Source: Sulfobacillus acidophilus DSM 10332 (GTDB lineage: Bacteria > Bacillota > Sulfobacillia > Sulfobacillales > Sulfobacillaceae). From it: DNA of 64,000 nucleotides. A program made the translations under genes and the position numbers. Below are positions 39,014 to 47,447 of the stretch, in pieces. The stretch's first letter is position 1, and each line of letters opens with the position of its first letter. Location of the stretch: positions 2,046,001 to 2,110,000 of the forward strand of contig CP003179.1 in the NCBI GenBank assembly GCA_000237975.1, read 5' to 3'. The notes under the pieces are model-generated. The model made no database searches and was not told the origin of the DNA. It was given only the letters and a program-made list of their open reading frames with translations.

Positions 39014-39090
39014 TTGACAGCTCCAACTCTGTCGAATATAAATAGATCGCGAACTAATCTGTCAAACCACGCTCCCTGGGACAGGTGGTT
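39014..39090 (+). promoter_or_regulatory. Promoter and dyad of the oligosaccharide transporter
   Basis: TTGACA (39014-39019), a 17-bp spacer and TATAAA (39037-39042) make a near-consensus sigma-A promoter. Downstream, AACCAC (39065-39070) and GTGGTT (39085-39090) form an inverted repeat. The AAACCAC half also occurs in the 37672 dyad, so XylR may block transcription here. Confidence 0.75.
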
Positions 39091-39113
39091 CGACTCTGAA
39101 GGAGGTCACCGGC

Positions 39114-40421
39114 ATGTATAAAAAATCCCGCACCTGGGCCGGCATCGGCACCGCAATGGTCTTATCCTCGATTATTGTCGGATGCGGCACATCCTCGCCG
39201 TCTTCCAATGCGAGTGCCGCAAACATTACCGTCTGGGATATCGCTACCGGCCCGGCGCAACAGTTGATCCAAAATCAAACCAATCAGTTCAACCAATCAC
39301 ACCCCAACATTCACGCAACGGTTGAATTTTTCCAAAACAATCCCTATAAGCAAAAGTTGCAAATCGCTATGGGGGCACATAATCCGCCCGACATTTTCTT
39401 TAACTGGGGTGGAGGCGTTCTACAATCGTACGTCGCCGCCAATGACGTGTACAACCTGACCCCCGCATTAAATGCCGATCCCGCCTGGAAAAACAAATAC
39501 CTGCCGTCGATGTGGTCAGCCGTCACGTTCAACGGCAAAATTTATGGCGTCCCGAGCAACTTCGTTCAACCGGAACTCTTTAATTACAACAAAGCCATTT
39601 TCGCCGAATATCATTTGACTCCGCCAGCCACCTGGCCCCAACTTTTAAGCGACATTCAAGTGCTTAAATCCCACAACGTGATCCCGATTGCGCTGGCCGG
39701 TGAAAGCCAATGGCCGGAGTTGATATGGGAAGAATATCTCGTGGACCGCCTGGGAGGGCCCCAAGCGTTTGATGCCGTCCTGGCCGGTAAGCCCAACGCC
39801 TGGTCTAACCCGGCCTTTATTCAAGCCAATACGATGATCCAACAGTTGGTAAAAGACGGCGCTTTTGAACCGGGCTTTAGCGCGGTCGGATATACGGCCG
39901 GTGGTTCCGATGCCCTGGTGTATACCGGGAAAGCCGCCATGCAATTAATGGGTAGCTGGGACTATCAAAATATCCAAGCGTCTGATCCCGCCTATATTAG
40001 TCAAGGGCATTTTGGATGGTTCGCATTTCCGGCCGTCCCCGGCGGTAAAGGAAATCCGGCTAACGTCGCCGGCAACCTGTCGAACTACTATTCCATTGCA
40101 GCCGCTTCCAAAAATCCTCAAGCGGCCGTAACCTACTTAAAGAGCGTGCCCCTCAACAGCGCCGAGGTGCACACCTATATTCAATTGGGTGACGTTCCGC
40201 CGGTAGTCGGCATTGCCCCCTTATTGGCCAAACAACCCAACGGCAACTGGCTCACCTACATCTATGACATGACCGCCAATGCACCCCACTTTCAATTGTC
40301 GTGGGACCAAGCCTTGCCGCCAGCTGAGGCCCAAGCCCTATTAACCAACTTAAGCGAGTTGTTCTTGAATCAGATTACGCCTCAGCAGTTTTCCCAAAAT
40401 ATGAATCAATACCTGAAGTAG
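39114..40421 (+). CDS. Oligosaccharide ABC transporter binding lipoprotein
   Basis: 435 residues after AAGGAGGTCA. Lipoprotein signal with lipobox IVGCG near residue 23. Family 1 solute-binding fold (ANITVWDIATGP, NNPYKQKLQIAMGAHNPPDIFFNW region, QLMGSWDYQN). Location beside XylR and xylAB suggests xylobiose or xylo-oligosaccharide uptake. No ATPase gene follows, so a shared MsmX/UgpC-type ATPase encoded elsewhere is expected. Unlike the arabinose protein, it uses a Sec signal. Confidence 0.92.
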   Translation: MYKKSRTWAGIGTAMVLSSIIVGCGTSSPSSNASAANITVWDIATGPAQQLIQNQTNQFNQSHPNIHATVEFFQNNPYKQKLQIAMGAHNPPDIFFNWGGGVLQSYVAANDVYNLTPALNADPAWKNKYLPSMWSAVTFNGKIYGVPSNFVQPELFNYNKAIFAEYHLTPPATWPQLLSDIQVLKSHNVIPIALAGESQWPELIWEEYLVDRLGGPQAFDAVLAGKPNAWSNPAFIQANTMIQQLVKDGAFEPGFSAVGYTAGGSDALVYTGKAAMQLMGSWDYQNIQASDPAYISQGHFGWFAFPAVPGGKGNPANVAGNLSNYYSIAAASKNPQAAVTYLKSVPLNSAEVHTYIQLGDVPPVVGIAPLLAKQPNGNWLTYIYDMTANAPHFQLSWDQALPPAEAQALLTNLSELFLNQITPQQFSQNMNQYLK

Positions 40422-40488
40422 TCACCCGTCCGGTCTGGTTGGGAGTCCCGAAACTTCTGGCCAGGCCGTTTTCTAAGGAGCGGTTCTG

Positions 40489-41382
40489 ATGAAGTTACGG
40501 AAACTCACGGCCACCCGGGTTCTTTTTATGCTGCCGTCCCTGTTTTTCTTTCTGGTCTTTGCCTTGGGCCCGATGCTGATGGCGGGGTATATGAGTTTTC
40601 TCAATTGGGACGGGATTACGACCCCCAAATTTATCGGTTGGGGCAACTGGATTCAGTTGTTTCACGATCCGGTAGCGGCCGAATCCCTAGGTCTTACCCT
40701 CAAAATGATGGTGGTCACCTGGCTTATTCAAACCCCCGTCAGTATGGCCGTCGGCGTGTTTTTGGCCGGACGGGAGCGTTGGCGGGCCATTCTGGGGGTA
40801 TTTTATTTCTTTCCCTTGCTTTTCTCCTCGGCCGCCATTGGGCTCACCTGGGAATATCTTTTAAATCCCAACTTTGGCCTGGTCGACAGTCTGTTTCAAA
40901 AACTGGGCCTGACAATGTTCGTCAAAGATTGGCTGGGTGAGCCCCATCTCGCGTTTTATACGCTGGCGGTGGTAATTGCGTGGCAGTTCATTCCCTTTCA
41001 TACGTTGCTCTATCAAGCCGGCACCCTCCAGATTCCTGAATCCTTGTTTGACGCCGCCAAAATTGATGGCGCGACTTCCTACCATGTCTTTCGGCACGTG
41101 ATTTTACCGCAATTGCGATATACCATCACGACGTCTTCGTTGTTGATGTTAACGGGTGCCTTGACCTACTTCGATTTAATTTATGTCATGACGAATGGAG
41201 GACCCGGCTATTCGACCACCATCTTACCGATGTATATGTACAAATCGGCGTTCGTCGATTTGGAAGTCGGTTATGGCAGTGTGCTGGCCGTGGTATTAGC
41301 CGCTTTAGGCATTGTGCTCTCCCTTATCATGTTGCGCACGACCGGATTTAGTCGGATGGAAAGTCAAATGGAGGGAGCCTAA
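40489..41382 (+). CDS. Carbohydrate ABC transporter permease 1
   Basis: 297 residues, six membrane segments, MalF/UgpA type. The EAA loop ESLFDAAKIDGATSYHVFRHVILP contacts the ATPase. AAGGAGC site; directly behind the binding-protein gene. Confidence 0.94.
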   Translation: MKLRKLTATRVLFMLPSLFFFLVFALGPMLMAGYMSFLNWDGITTPKFIGWGNWIQLFHDPVAAESLGLTLKMMVVTWLIQTPVSMAVGVFLAGRERWRAILGVFYFFPLLFSSAAIGLTWEYLLNPNFGLVDSLFQKLGLTMFVKDWLGEPHLAFYTLAVVIAWQFIPFHTLLYQAGTLQIPESLFDAAKIDGATSYHVFRHVILPQLRYTITTSSLLMLTGALTYFDLIYVMTNGGPGYSTTILPMYMYKSAFVDLEVGYGSVLAVVLAALGIVLSLIMLRTTGFSRMESQMEGA

Positions 41383-41383
41383 C

Positions 41384-42250
41384 ATGGTAAACCCAACCGT
41401 CGCCACGAGCCGTTCCCGTTCGCTCGCCAAACTTCTCAGCATCCAAAAGATGATTGTGGTGGTTTTGGCACTGATTTGGTTAGTTTTTTCCTTTTATCCC
41501 GTCGTCTATATGGTCCTGACGAGTCTCCGCTCCCAGAGCGGCTTTCTGTTAGGAATTCCTTGGCTTCCGCCCGCGCACCCTACCCTTACCAATTACGTCA
41601 CCGTTTTACAAAGCGGGTTTGCCCATTATTTTCTCAATAGCGCTATTGTCGCCGTCAGCGCGGTCTTTCTCATCGTCATTTCCGCATTGCCGATGGCTTA
41701 TGTTGTCGTACGGACGTTGAATCCGACCGTACGATTGATCTTTAACATTTTTCTCATTGGGCTGGCGATCCCGATTCAAGCCGCAATCATTCCGATCTAC
41801 GTCCTGATTGGGAAAATGGGGCTATATAACACGTTACTTGGATTGATTCTCCCCTCCGTGGCGTTCGGTCTGCCGTTAACGATTCTGATTCTGGTCAATT
41901 TTGTCCGCGATATTCCCAACGAACTCTACGAATCGATGGAATTGGAAGGCGTCACAGAATGGCAACTGCTGCGCCATTTGGTATTTCCGTTAGCCCGGCC
42001 CGCCCTTATCTCGGTAGTCATCTACAATTTTGTAGGTATTTGGAACAACTTTTTATTTCCCTTGATTTTAACCCAAACCCCGAATGTCCGCCTGCTTCCG
42101 CTAGCGATTGTGAGTTTTCAAGGCCAATTTTCTATGGACGTTCCCGCCATCATGGCCGCTGTGCTCCTCTCGGCCATTCCCTTGATTCTGGCTTACATTA
42201 TCGGACGGCGCTATCTCCTACGCGGGCTCACGGCCGGCTTTAACCGTTAA
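41384..42250 (+). CDS. Carbohydrate ABC transporter permease 2
   Basis: 288 residues from the ATG at 41384 with a GGAGGG site, one base after the first permease ends. MalG/UgpE type with six membrane segments and the EAA loop ELYESMELEGVTEWQLLRHLVFP. Completes the membrane part of the importer. Confidence 0.94.
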   Translation: MVNPTVATSRSRSLAKLLSIQKMIVVVLALIWLVFSFYPVVYMVLTSLRSQSGFLLGIPWLPPAHPTLTNYVTVLQSGFAHYFLNSAIVAVSAVFLIVISALPMAYVVVRTLNPTVRLIFNIFLIGLAIPIQAAIIPIYVLIGKMGLYNTLLGLILPSVAFGLPLTILILVNFVRDIPNELYESMELEGVTEWQLLRHLVFPLARPALISVVIYNFVGIWNNFLFPLILTQTPNVRLLPLAIVSFQGQFSMDVPAIMAAVLLSAIPLILAYIIGRRYLLRGLTAGFNR

Positions 42251-42518
42251 AACGTAAGCAAAATGTCTGCACCTTCCCGTGGGGGAGCAAGCGGATAAAT
42301 CGTTGGTCACCGATGGGGTGGTCGTTTCGGCGACGCACGCCGATAGCACCGGGCACGGAACCCGGAACCTCTCGAACAAATCTAGAAGATCCCAACAACC
42401 CGTTAGGGGGGTTACGGGAAAGGGCATCGTTCCGAGTCCCCGCCTCTTCCTCGGGCGTGCCTTTCCCGCACAAGAGACAACGATCCGGCACGCCTGGCGA
42501 AAGATTCAGGGCTTTTTC

Positions 42519-43862
42519 TCACGGCCTTTGGATCATCTCGCGGTACCAATGGGCACTGTCTTTTAACATGCGCGTCTGGGTCGGGAAATCGACATAAATT
42601 AGACCGAATCGTTTGCTGTAGCCAAACGCCCATTCAAAATTGTCCAACAACGACCAGACATAATACCCTTTAAGGGCCCCACCGTCCTGCACAAATCGTT
42701 GGGCAGCTACCAAGTGTTGTTGCAAATAGGTAATGCGTCCTTCGTCGTGCACCTGCCCATCCACCCCGAGATGATCATCAAACGCCGCACCATTTTCGGT
42801 GATGTAAAGGGGAAGCCCCTGGGTATATTCCCGTTCGAGACGTGTCAAGAGCCGATAAAGCGACTCCGGATGAATTTCCCAACCCATCGCGGTGCTCTCG
42901 GCCGGCTCCGGTTGGACATAACCTAAATTGAGCGGACCGTCTCCCGGCTTGTCAAACACGATAGAGCGGGTGTAATAATTGACTCCGAGAAAATCGAGGG
43001 GCGCCCGAATGACGGCGGCATCTTCGGGATGCATAAAATCATAAGAGCCCACTGTCGGGCGAAATACTTCCAGCATATCGGCCGGGTATTCCCCCCGAAA
43101 TAGCGGATCTAAAAACCAGCGATTGGCATAGCCGTCCGCCCGATGTGCCGCGTCGTGATCCCTCGCTTGGTCACCGGCGGGGTCAGCCACGGTCAGGTTC
43201 AAGGTAATCCCGATTTGCCCCTCGACCCCTAAAGAGCGAAACGTGTTGACTGCCTTCCCATGGGACAATAAGAGGTGATGAGAGGCGATCATGGCTTCCC
43301 GCCAATTCCGGTTCCCGGGCGCATGCTCCCCTAGCGCGTAACCCAAAAAAGCACTACACCACGGTTCGTTATGCGTAATCCAGAGCGGAATGCGCCGACC
43401 AAACTCTTGAAACAAAATAGCCGCGTAGTCGTTAAAATACTCCGCCACGTCTCGATTAAGCCATCCGCCCCGATCAGCCGCCCACTTCGGCAAATCCCAA
43501 TGATATAAGGTGACGGCCGGAATAATGCCGTGACGGTCGAGCTCATCGAGTACGCGGTGATAAAACGCGAGTCCACGCGGATTGGTTTTGCCGGGCCCCG
43601 GTTGGATGCGCGGCCACGCGATGGAAAACCGATAAGAGGTGACACCCAAATCTTTTATCAGGCGAATATCGTCGGCATATCGATGATAATGGTCGCAGGC
43701 GATGTCGCCCGTATCGCCGTTCAAAACGGCTCCCGGTCGATGACTGAAAGTGTCCCATTGGGACGGCACGCGTCCATCTTCATTGACCGCACCTTCAATT
43801 TGATACGCAGCCGTGGCCACACCGAAAAGAAAGTCGGCGGGAAAGTCTTCGATATGTCGCAT
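42519..43862 (-). CDS. GH1 beta-glucosidase
   Basis: 447 residues, typical GH1 length. DFLFGVATAAYQIEGA at the N-terminus, acid/base Glu in THNEPW, nucleophile Glu in YITENGAAF, and WSLLDNFEWAFGYSKRFGL near the end. Intracellular (no signal). Splits cellobiose or other beta-glucosides. It follows the MFS gene by 44 bp. Confidence 0.95.
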   Translation of the reverse strand: MRHIEDFPADFLFGVATAAYQIEGAVNEDGRVPSQWDTFSHRPGAVLNGDTGDIACDHYHRYADDIRLIKDLGVTSYRFSIAWPRIQPGPGKTNPRGLAFYHRVLDELDRHGIIPAVTLYHWDLPKWAADRGGWLNRDVAEYFNDYAAILFQEFGRRIPLWITHNEPWCSAFLGYALGEHAPGNRNWREAMIASHHLLLSHGKAVNTFRSLGVEGQIGITLNLTVADPAGDQARDHDAAHRADGYANRWFLDPLFRGEYPADMLEVFRPTVGSYDFMHPEDAAVIRAPLDFLGVNYYTRSIVFDKPGDGPLNLGYVQPEPAESTAMGWEIHPESLYRLLTRLEREYTQGLPLYITENGAAFDDHLGVDGQVHDEGRITYLQQHLVAAQRFVQDGGALKGYYVWSLLDNFEWAFGYSKRFGLIYVDFPTQTRMLKDSAHWYREMIQRP

Positions 43863-43906
43863 GATTCGTCTTCTCCTTCACGCTTTTTCCCGCCTGATGG
43901 CCGGTG

Positions 43907-45070
43907 TTACCGAAAGGCCGTTCGATGCGATAGCGGCGACGGCGGACTCGCCATAAACGGTACCAGCACGGCAATCGCGGCTAGGATGATCAATATCGTA
44001 AGCCAGGTTGTAGGCGCCGTGACCACCAAGGGGCCCAGCACCACCGGCAAAATCGCCACCCCTAGATTTGACGCCAAGCTGTAGCCGGCAGTCGCCAAAC
44101 CTGCCCCGGTTTCCGACCCCGCCGCTAGAGCCGAGGACTCCAAGGACAGCACATACCAACCGTTACTAAAAATCCCGAACCCGAAAAATACCCCTTCTAA
44201 TCCAAAGGCCGTTGGTGATAAACGCCCCACCAACAATAAACCGGATAGGGTTAAAAAAGCCACCGTCAGAACACCGAGAACCCGCTGGAGCCCAATCGGC
44301 CGCTCCACGCGTTCCGCCACCCAGCCAAACAAGATAGCCCCGGCTGCCGAGCCGAGAAAGGTCAGTGCCGTCAAGTTCCCCCCCAACGCCTCAGCCCCCG
44401 CTACATGGAGGTGAATCAGCGCCACCGTACTGACCGAACCGAACATCACGCTCACCGACGCCACCACAAAGCCGATTACCCACCAGGGCGATACCACCAA
44501 CCGCACTTTGCCGAGCGTCCGACGTTCTGCGCGATACGGACGAACGGCTCGCACCAGCCATCCACCAAACAGCACCGCCACGGCAAAACTCACTAGAAGG
44601 CCGGTAGCGGGAGGAACCCGAGACCCCGACAGCGCCCCTAACGCCATACCGAAAAACAGCGCCCCGATGACGAGCCCGGTTCCCCACTGCGAACGCGTCA
44701 CACCGGTCAGCCGTAAAACCGACCCGATTGGCGCAATCAATAAGGGGTAGGCCAATGCCGCGACCATTTGCCCCACCAGAAAAACCTGAAAAGAAGGCGC
44801 CACCACCCTGAGGAACAAGCCGACCACCGTGAGCCCGTATGCGGTCATCAAGACCGGTTGGGGCCCGCTCCGCGCGACCCAATAACCTGCGGGTATCGAC
44901 AATAAAATCATCGCGTATCCATAAAGAGATATTAACAAGAGGACATGACTTAAGGACTCATGATAGCGGGTAATGAGAAAAGGTACCAACGGGGCCAATA
45001 TGAACCAGGAAAACCCCAACGACAAGGCGAATAACGCATAGGCTAAGAGTACACGATTAGACGTTGCCAT
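43907..45070 (-). CDS. MFS transporter
   Basis: 387 residues from the ATG at 45070, which has a GGGAGGAAG site. Twelve hydrophobic segments; loop 2-3 motif GYWVARSGPQPVL is a degenerate MFS signature. Close to the GH1 gene, suggesting import of the glucoside that GH1 cleaves, but the substrate is not readable from sequence. Confidence 0.85.
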   Translation of the reverse strand: MATSNRVLLAYALFALSLGFSWFILAPLVPFLITRYHESLSHVLLLISLYGYAMILLSIPAGYWVARSGPQPVLMTAYGLTVVGLFLRVVAPSFQVFLVGQMVAALAYPLLIAPIGSVLRLTGVTRSQWGTGLVIGALFFGMALGALSGSRVPPATGLLVSFAVAVLFGGWLVRAVRPYRAERRTLGKVRLVVSPWWVIGFVVASVSVMFGSVSTVALIHLHVAGAEALGGNLTALTFLGSAAGAILFGWVAERVERPIGLQRVLGVLTVAFLTLSGLLLVGRLSPTAFGLEGVFFGFGIFSNGWYVLSLESSALAAGSETGAGLATAGYSLASNLGVAILPVVLGPLVVTAPTTWLTILIILAAIAVLVPFMASPPSPLSHRTAFR

Positions 45071-45172
45071 TCTCTTCCTCCCTGGGCATTTGTCCTTCCT
45101 TTCGCCAATATTTTTAGAAAATCCTGCAAGACACCCAGGCATTTCTCAATATATGAAATAAAAGCCCGCCGA

Positions 45173-45844
45173 TTATCGTACCGTGCCCATCACCAAGACC
45201 GGCGATGTCGGTTGCGCCGTGCCTCCCGCCGGTTCGACGGTAATCGCAAAAACTGACGCGTTACGAGGCCGCGGGGGCAAGACATCCGGGCGTTTGGTAA
45301 AAAGACCGGCAGGCAGCGGTTTTCCGCGCACAATCCACCAGCCCTCATACACATGAGCCGGCGGCAGCGAAGGTAAATGGGTCGCCCAAATGACCGCTCG
45401 ATTACCCCGTACCACCAGCACGGCATGATACGCTCCCGACACCGGGGAGGAGAGCTCAACCACCTGACCTTGACTCATCAGGGCTAAAATCGCGTCTTTC
45501 TGAAGCGCCTCTTGATGATAGCGATAAGCCACGCCCCAACCGCTCACCGCCAGAATGACGGCAGCCGCCCACCCGAGCCACGGGCCCACCCGAAAACGGC
45601 GGCGCGTGGGCGACCCCGTGCCCTGCAGCCGGGCTTGAAAAGCTTCTCGCATGGCGGCATGCCCTTGCCAATCCGGCTCCACCGTTGTCGGTTGGAGATG
45701 CGATAAAATCGCCTGATAATCCTGCCAAGCGCTACGGCATTCCTTGCAGGCCTCTAAATGGGATAAAATCGCGTCCTGGTCATCGGTTGGCAATCCACTA
45801 GCCGCCCAAATCGGTAAATTTAATTGAATGTCGTCATGCGTCAT
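45173..45844 (-). CDS. Anti-sigma factor with zinc-finger head
   Basis: About 223 residues starting at 45844 (an ATG at 45850 is also possible), overlapping the sigma gene. The cytoplasmic head has the zinc anti-sigma motif HLEACKEC; a membrane helix WLGWAAAVILAVSGWGVAY follows, then an extracytoplasmic RskA-like domain (HLPSLPPAHVYEGWWIVRGKPLPAG). It should hold the ECF sigma factor until an envelope signal arrives. Confidence 0.88.
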   Translation of the reverse strand: MTHDDIQLNLPIWAASGLPTDDQDAILSHLEACKECRSAWQDYQAILSHLQPTTVEPDWQGHAAMREAFQARLQGTGSPTRRRFRVGPWLGWAAAVILAVSGWGVAYRYHQEALQKDAILALMSQGQVVELSSPVSGAYHAVLVVRGNRAVIWATHLPSLPPAHVYEGWWIVRGKPLPAGLFTKRPDVLPPRPRNASVFAITVEPAGGTAQPTSPVLVMGTVR

Positions 45845-46391
45845 GGCCATCAACCCCCACCATTCGCCGCAATTTTTCCAATCCCAACCGAAGCCGGGTT
45901 TTCGCCGTGCCGACCGGAATTTGCTGGCGTCGAGCGGCCTCTTCGGCCGTTTGCCCCCGTAAATAAACGGCCGAAACCATTTGTTTTTGGGATTCCGGCA
46001 ATTGCTCCAACGCGTCATACAATTGTTCGCGGGTATCGCGGGCAATGACGGCTTGTTCAATATTATCGGCAGCCGCCAAGCCAACCCCCGCCTCCTCAAT
46101 CTCAACCGTCGGGGCGCGATTTTGGAGACGGCGGAGTCGATCAATCGCGCGACTTCGCGCGATGGTCATCAACCAGGCCGTTACCGGCGCCCGGCCGGCA
46201 TCATAGAGCGACGCCGATTTCCACACCTGCCAAAAAACGTCCTGAATGACCTCGTCCGCTTCAACCCGGTCGTTAATGAGTTTCCGGCAATATCCCGCGA
46301 CCAGACCGAAGTAGCGGTCATAGAAAGCCATCATGGCATCTTGATTGCCGGACGCGATGCGGGACAAAAGCTCTTGATCCGTTTCACCCAT
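45834..46391 (-). CDS. ECF RNA polymerase sigma factor
   Basis: 185 residues from the ATG at 46391 (ACGGAG upstream). Region 2 (YDRYFGLVAGYCRKLINDRVEADEVIQDVFWQVW) and region 4 (LPESQKQMVSAVYLRGQTAEEAARRQQIPVGTAKTRL) are clear. SigK-like type. Coupled to its anti-sigma gene downstream, with a membrane-protein gene upstream. Confidence 0.94.
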   Translation of the reverse strand: MGETDQELLSRIASGNQDAMMAFYDRYFGLVAGYCRKLINDRVEADEVIQDVFWQVWKSASLYDAGRAPVTAWLMTIARSRAIDRLRRLQNRAPTVEIEEAGVGLAAADNIEQAVIARDTREQLYDALEQLPESQKQMVSAVYLRGQTAEEAARRQQIPVGTAKTRLRLGLEKLRRMVGVDGHDA

Positions 46392-46476
46392 GCGTTGACT
46401 CCGTTGCTCACCGTCATTTACGAAATTCGATTCGCGAAAAACCCGCAAAAATCCTCTAATTTGTCCTACGTTTCCG

Positions 46477-47376
46477 TTAATCATGGCCGACAATCCGCCG
46501 CATGGCCGGAAACGGAGTGAAACCGCGCGGTTGCCGACGGACGCCCGGCATGGTGGATCCGATTACGACGGCAAGAGCCATTGCCACTAAGGGCGGCGTA
46601 TTCGGATCGGTTCCGGTCCCTCCTAGAACGCCAAAGTCCATTCCCGTCCACCACATGGTCGCCAATACCCATCCGGTCAGCGCCCACGTCGACCAATGCC
46701 GAGGAAAAGTGGTCCAAAGGACCGCCAACACACCCCAAAGCCCCGTCATGACCTCACGCCCCCACCCGGGATACACGGTGAGCCAATGCCCCAGGAGATA
46801 TTCCGGGCGGGACACCCATGCCGGTTGAGGACTCTGAGCCATTTGGATCAGTGCGGGTCCCATGTGCCGCCCGGCCACTTGACCCAGAAAAAGACCCAAT
46901 CCCCAATACCCCCGCATCAGCGCTATTGCCGCAGATTCTACCGTATCCGGCGCGAAAAGCAATATCGCCGACCAGACGACATATAAGAGGGCCGATCCGG
47001 GTGCGCCGGTCAAAAGACTCGCGGACGGTAGTAAAAGACCGCCGAAGCCTTCCCCGAATATCCACACGACGAGAGCCCATCCCAACGAGAGCCAAAGCCC
47101 CCAACGGTACCAACCGGGTCGTTTCATCAATAAGAGCCCGCCGATGCCCAATTGCAGGAAAGCCGCCAGTCCGTTCGCCCAGATTCCCCCCTCGCGCCAC
47201 AGATGGATGCCCTCCCGAAGTAAAAACAGGACCACCGGTGGTTGACCGACGACGACCGGTTGAAGGACTTGGTGCCAAAACAGCGGACTAAACATGGCCG
47301 GTTGACACTGCAAGAGCCCGTCGACCACCCATAAGATACCCAATACCTGGCGAATTCGCGTAGCCACAGATCCCAT
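46477..47376 (-). CDS. Polytopic membrane protein of unknown function
   Basis: 299 residues with GAAGGAGGAAG site. About eight hydrophobic segments; motifs such as GEGFGGLLLPSASLLTGAPGSALLY recur in uncharacterised actinobacterial and Firmicute membrane proteins. It leads the sigma/anti-sigma genes (85 bp gap), so may belong to the signal that the pair responds to. I do not recognise a named family. Confidence 0.65.
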   Translation of the reverse strand: MGSVATRIRQVLGILWVVDGLLQCQPAMFSPLFWHQVLQPVVVGQPPVVLFLLREGIHLWREGGIWANGLAAFLQLGIGGLLLMKRPGWYRWGLWLSLGWALVVWIFGEGFGGLLLPSASLLTGAPGSALLYVVWSAILLFAPDTVESAAIALMRGYWGLGLFLGQVAGRHMGPALIQMAQSPQPAWVSRPEYLLGHWLTVYPGWGREVMTGLWGVLAVLWTTFPRHWSTWALTGWVLATMWWTGMDFGVLGGTGTDPNTPPLVAMALAVVIGSTMPGVRRQPRGFTPFPAMRRIVGHD

Positions 47377-47447
47377 AGGGAACTTCCTCCTTCACGTCGA
47401 GACGAAGGGAGGCCCCCTTCTGCCGGGAGCCTCCGACTCGTCAGACT

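Noticed and set aside
42279-42597. Two overlapping plus-strand frames of about 95 codons after the second permease
   Set aside because: Both run into the antisense of the GH1 gene, lack ribosome sites and show no family features. The gap 42251-42518 seems empty apart from a weak AACCC/GGGTT hairpin.
47405-47437. Hairpin GGAGGC/GCCTCC behind the surface protein gene
   Set aside because: The stem is short with a 15-base loop and no T-run follows, so I did not call a terminator.
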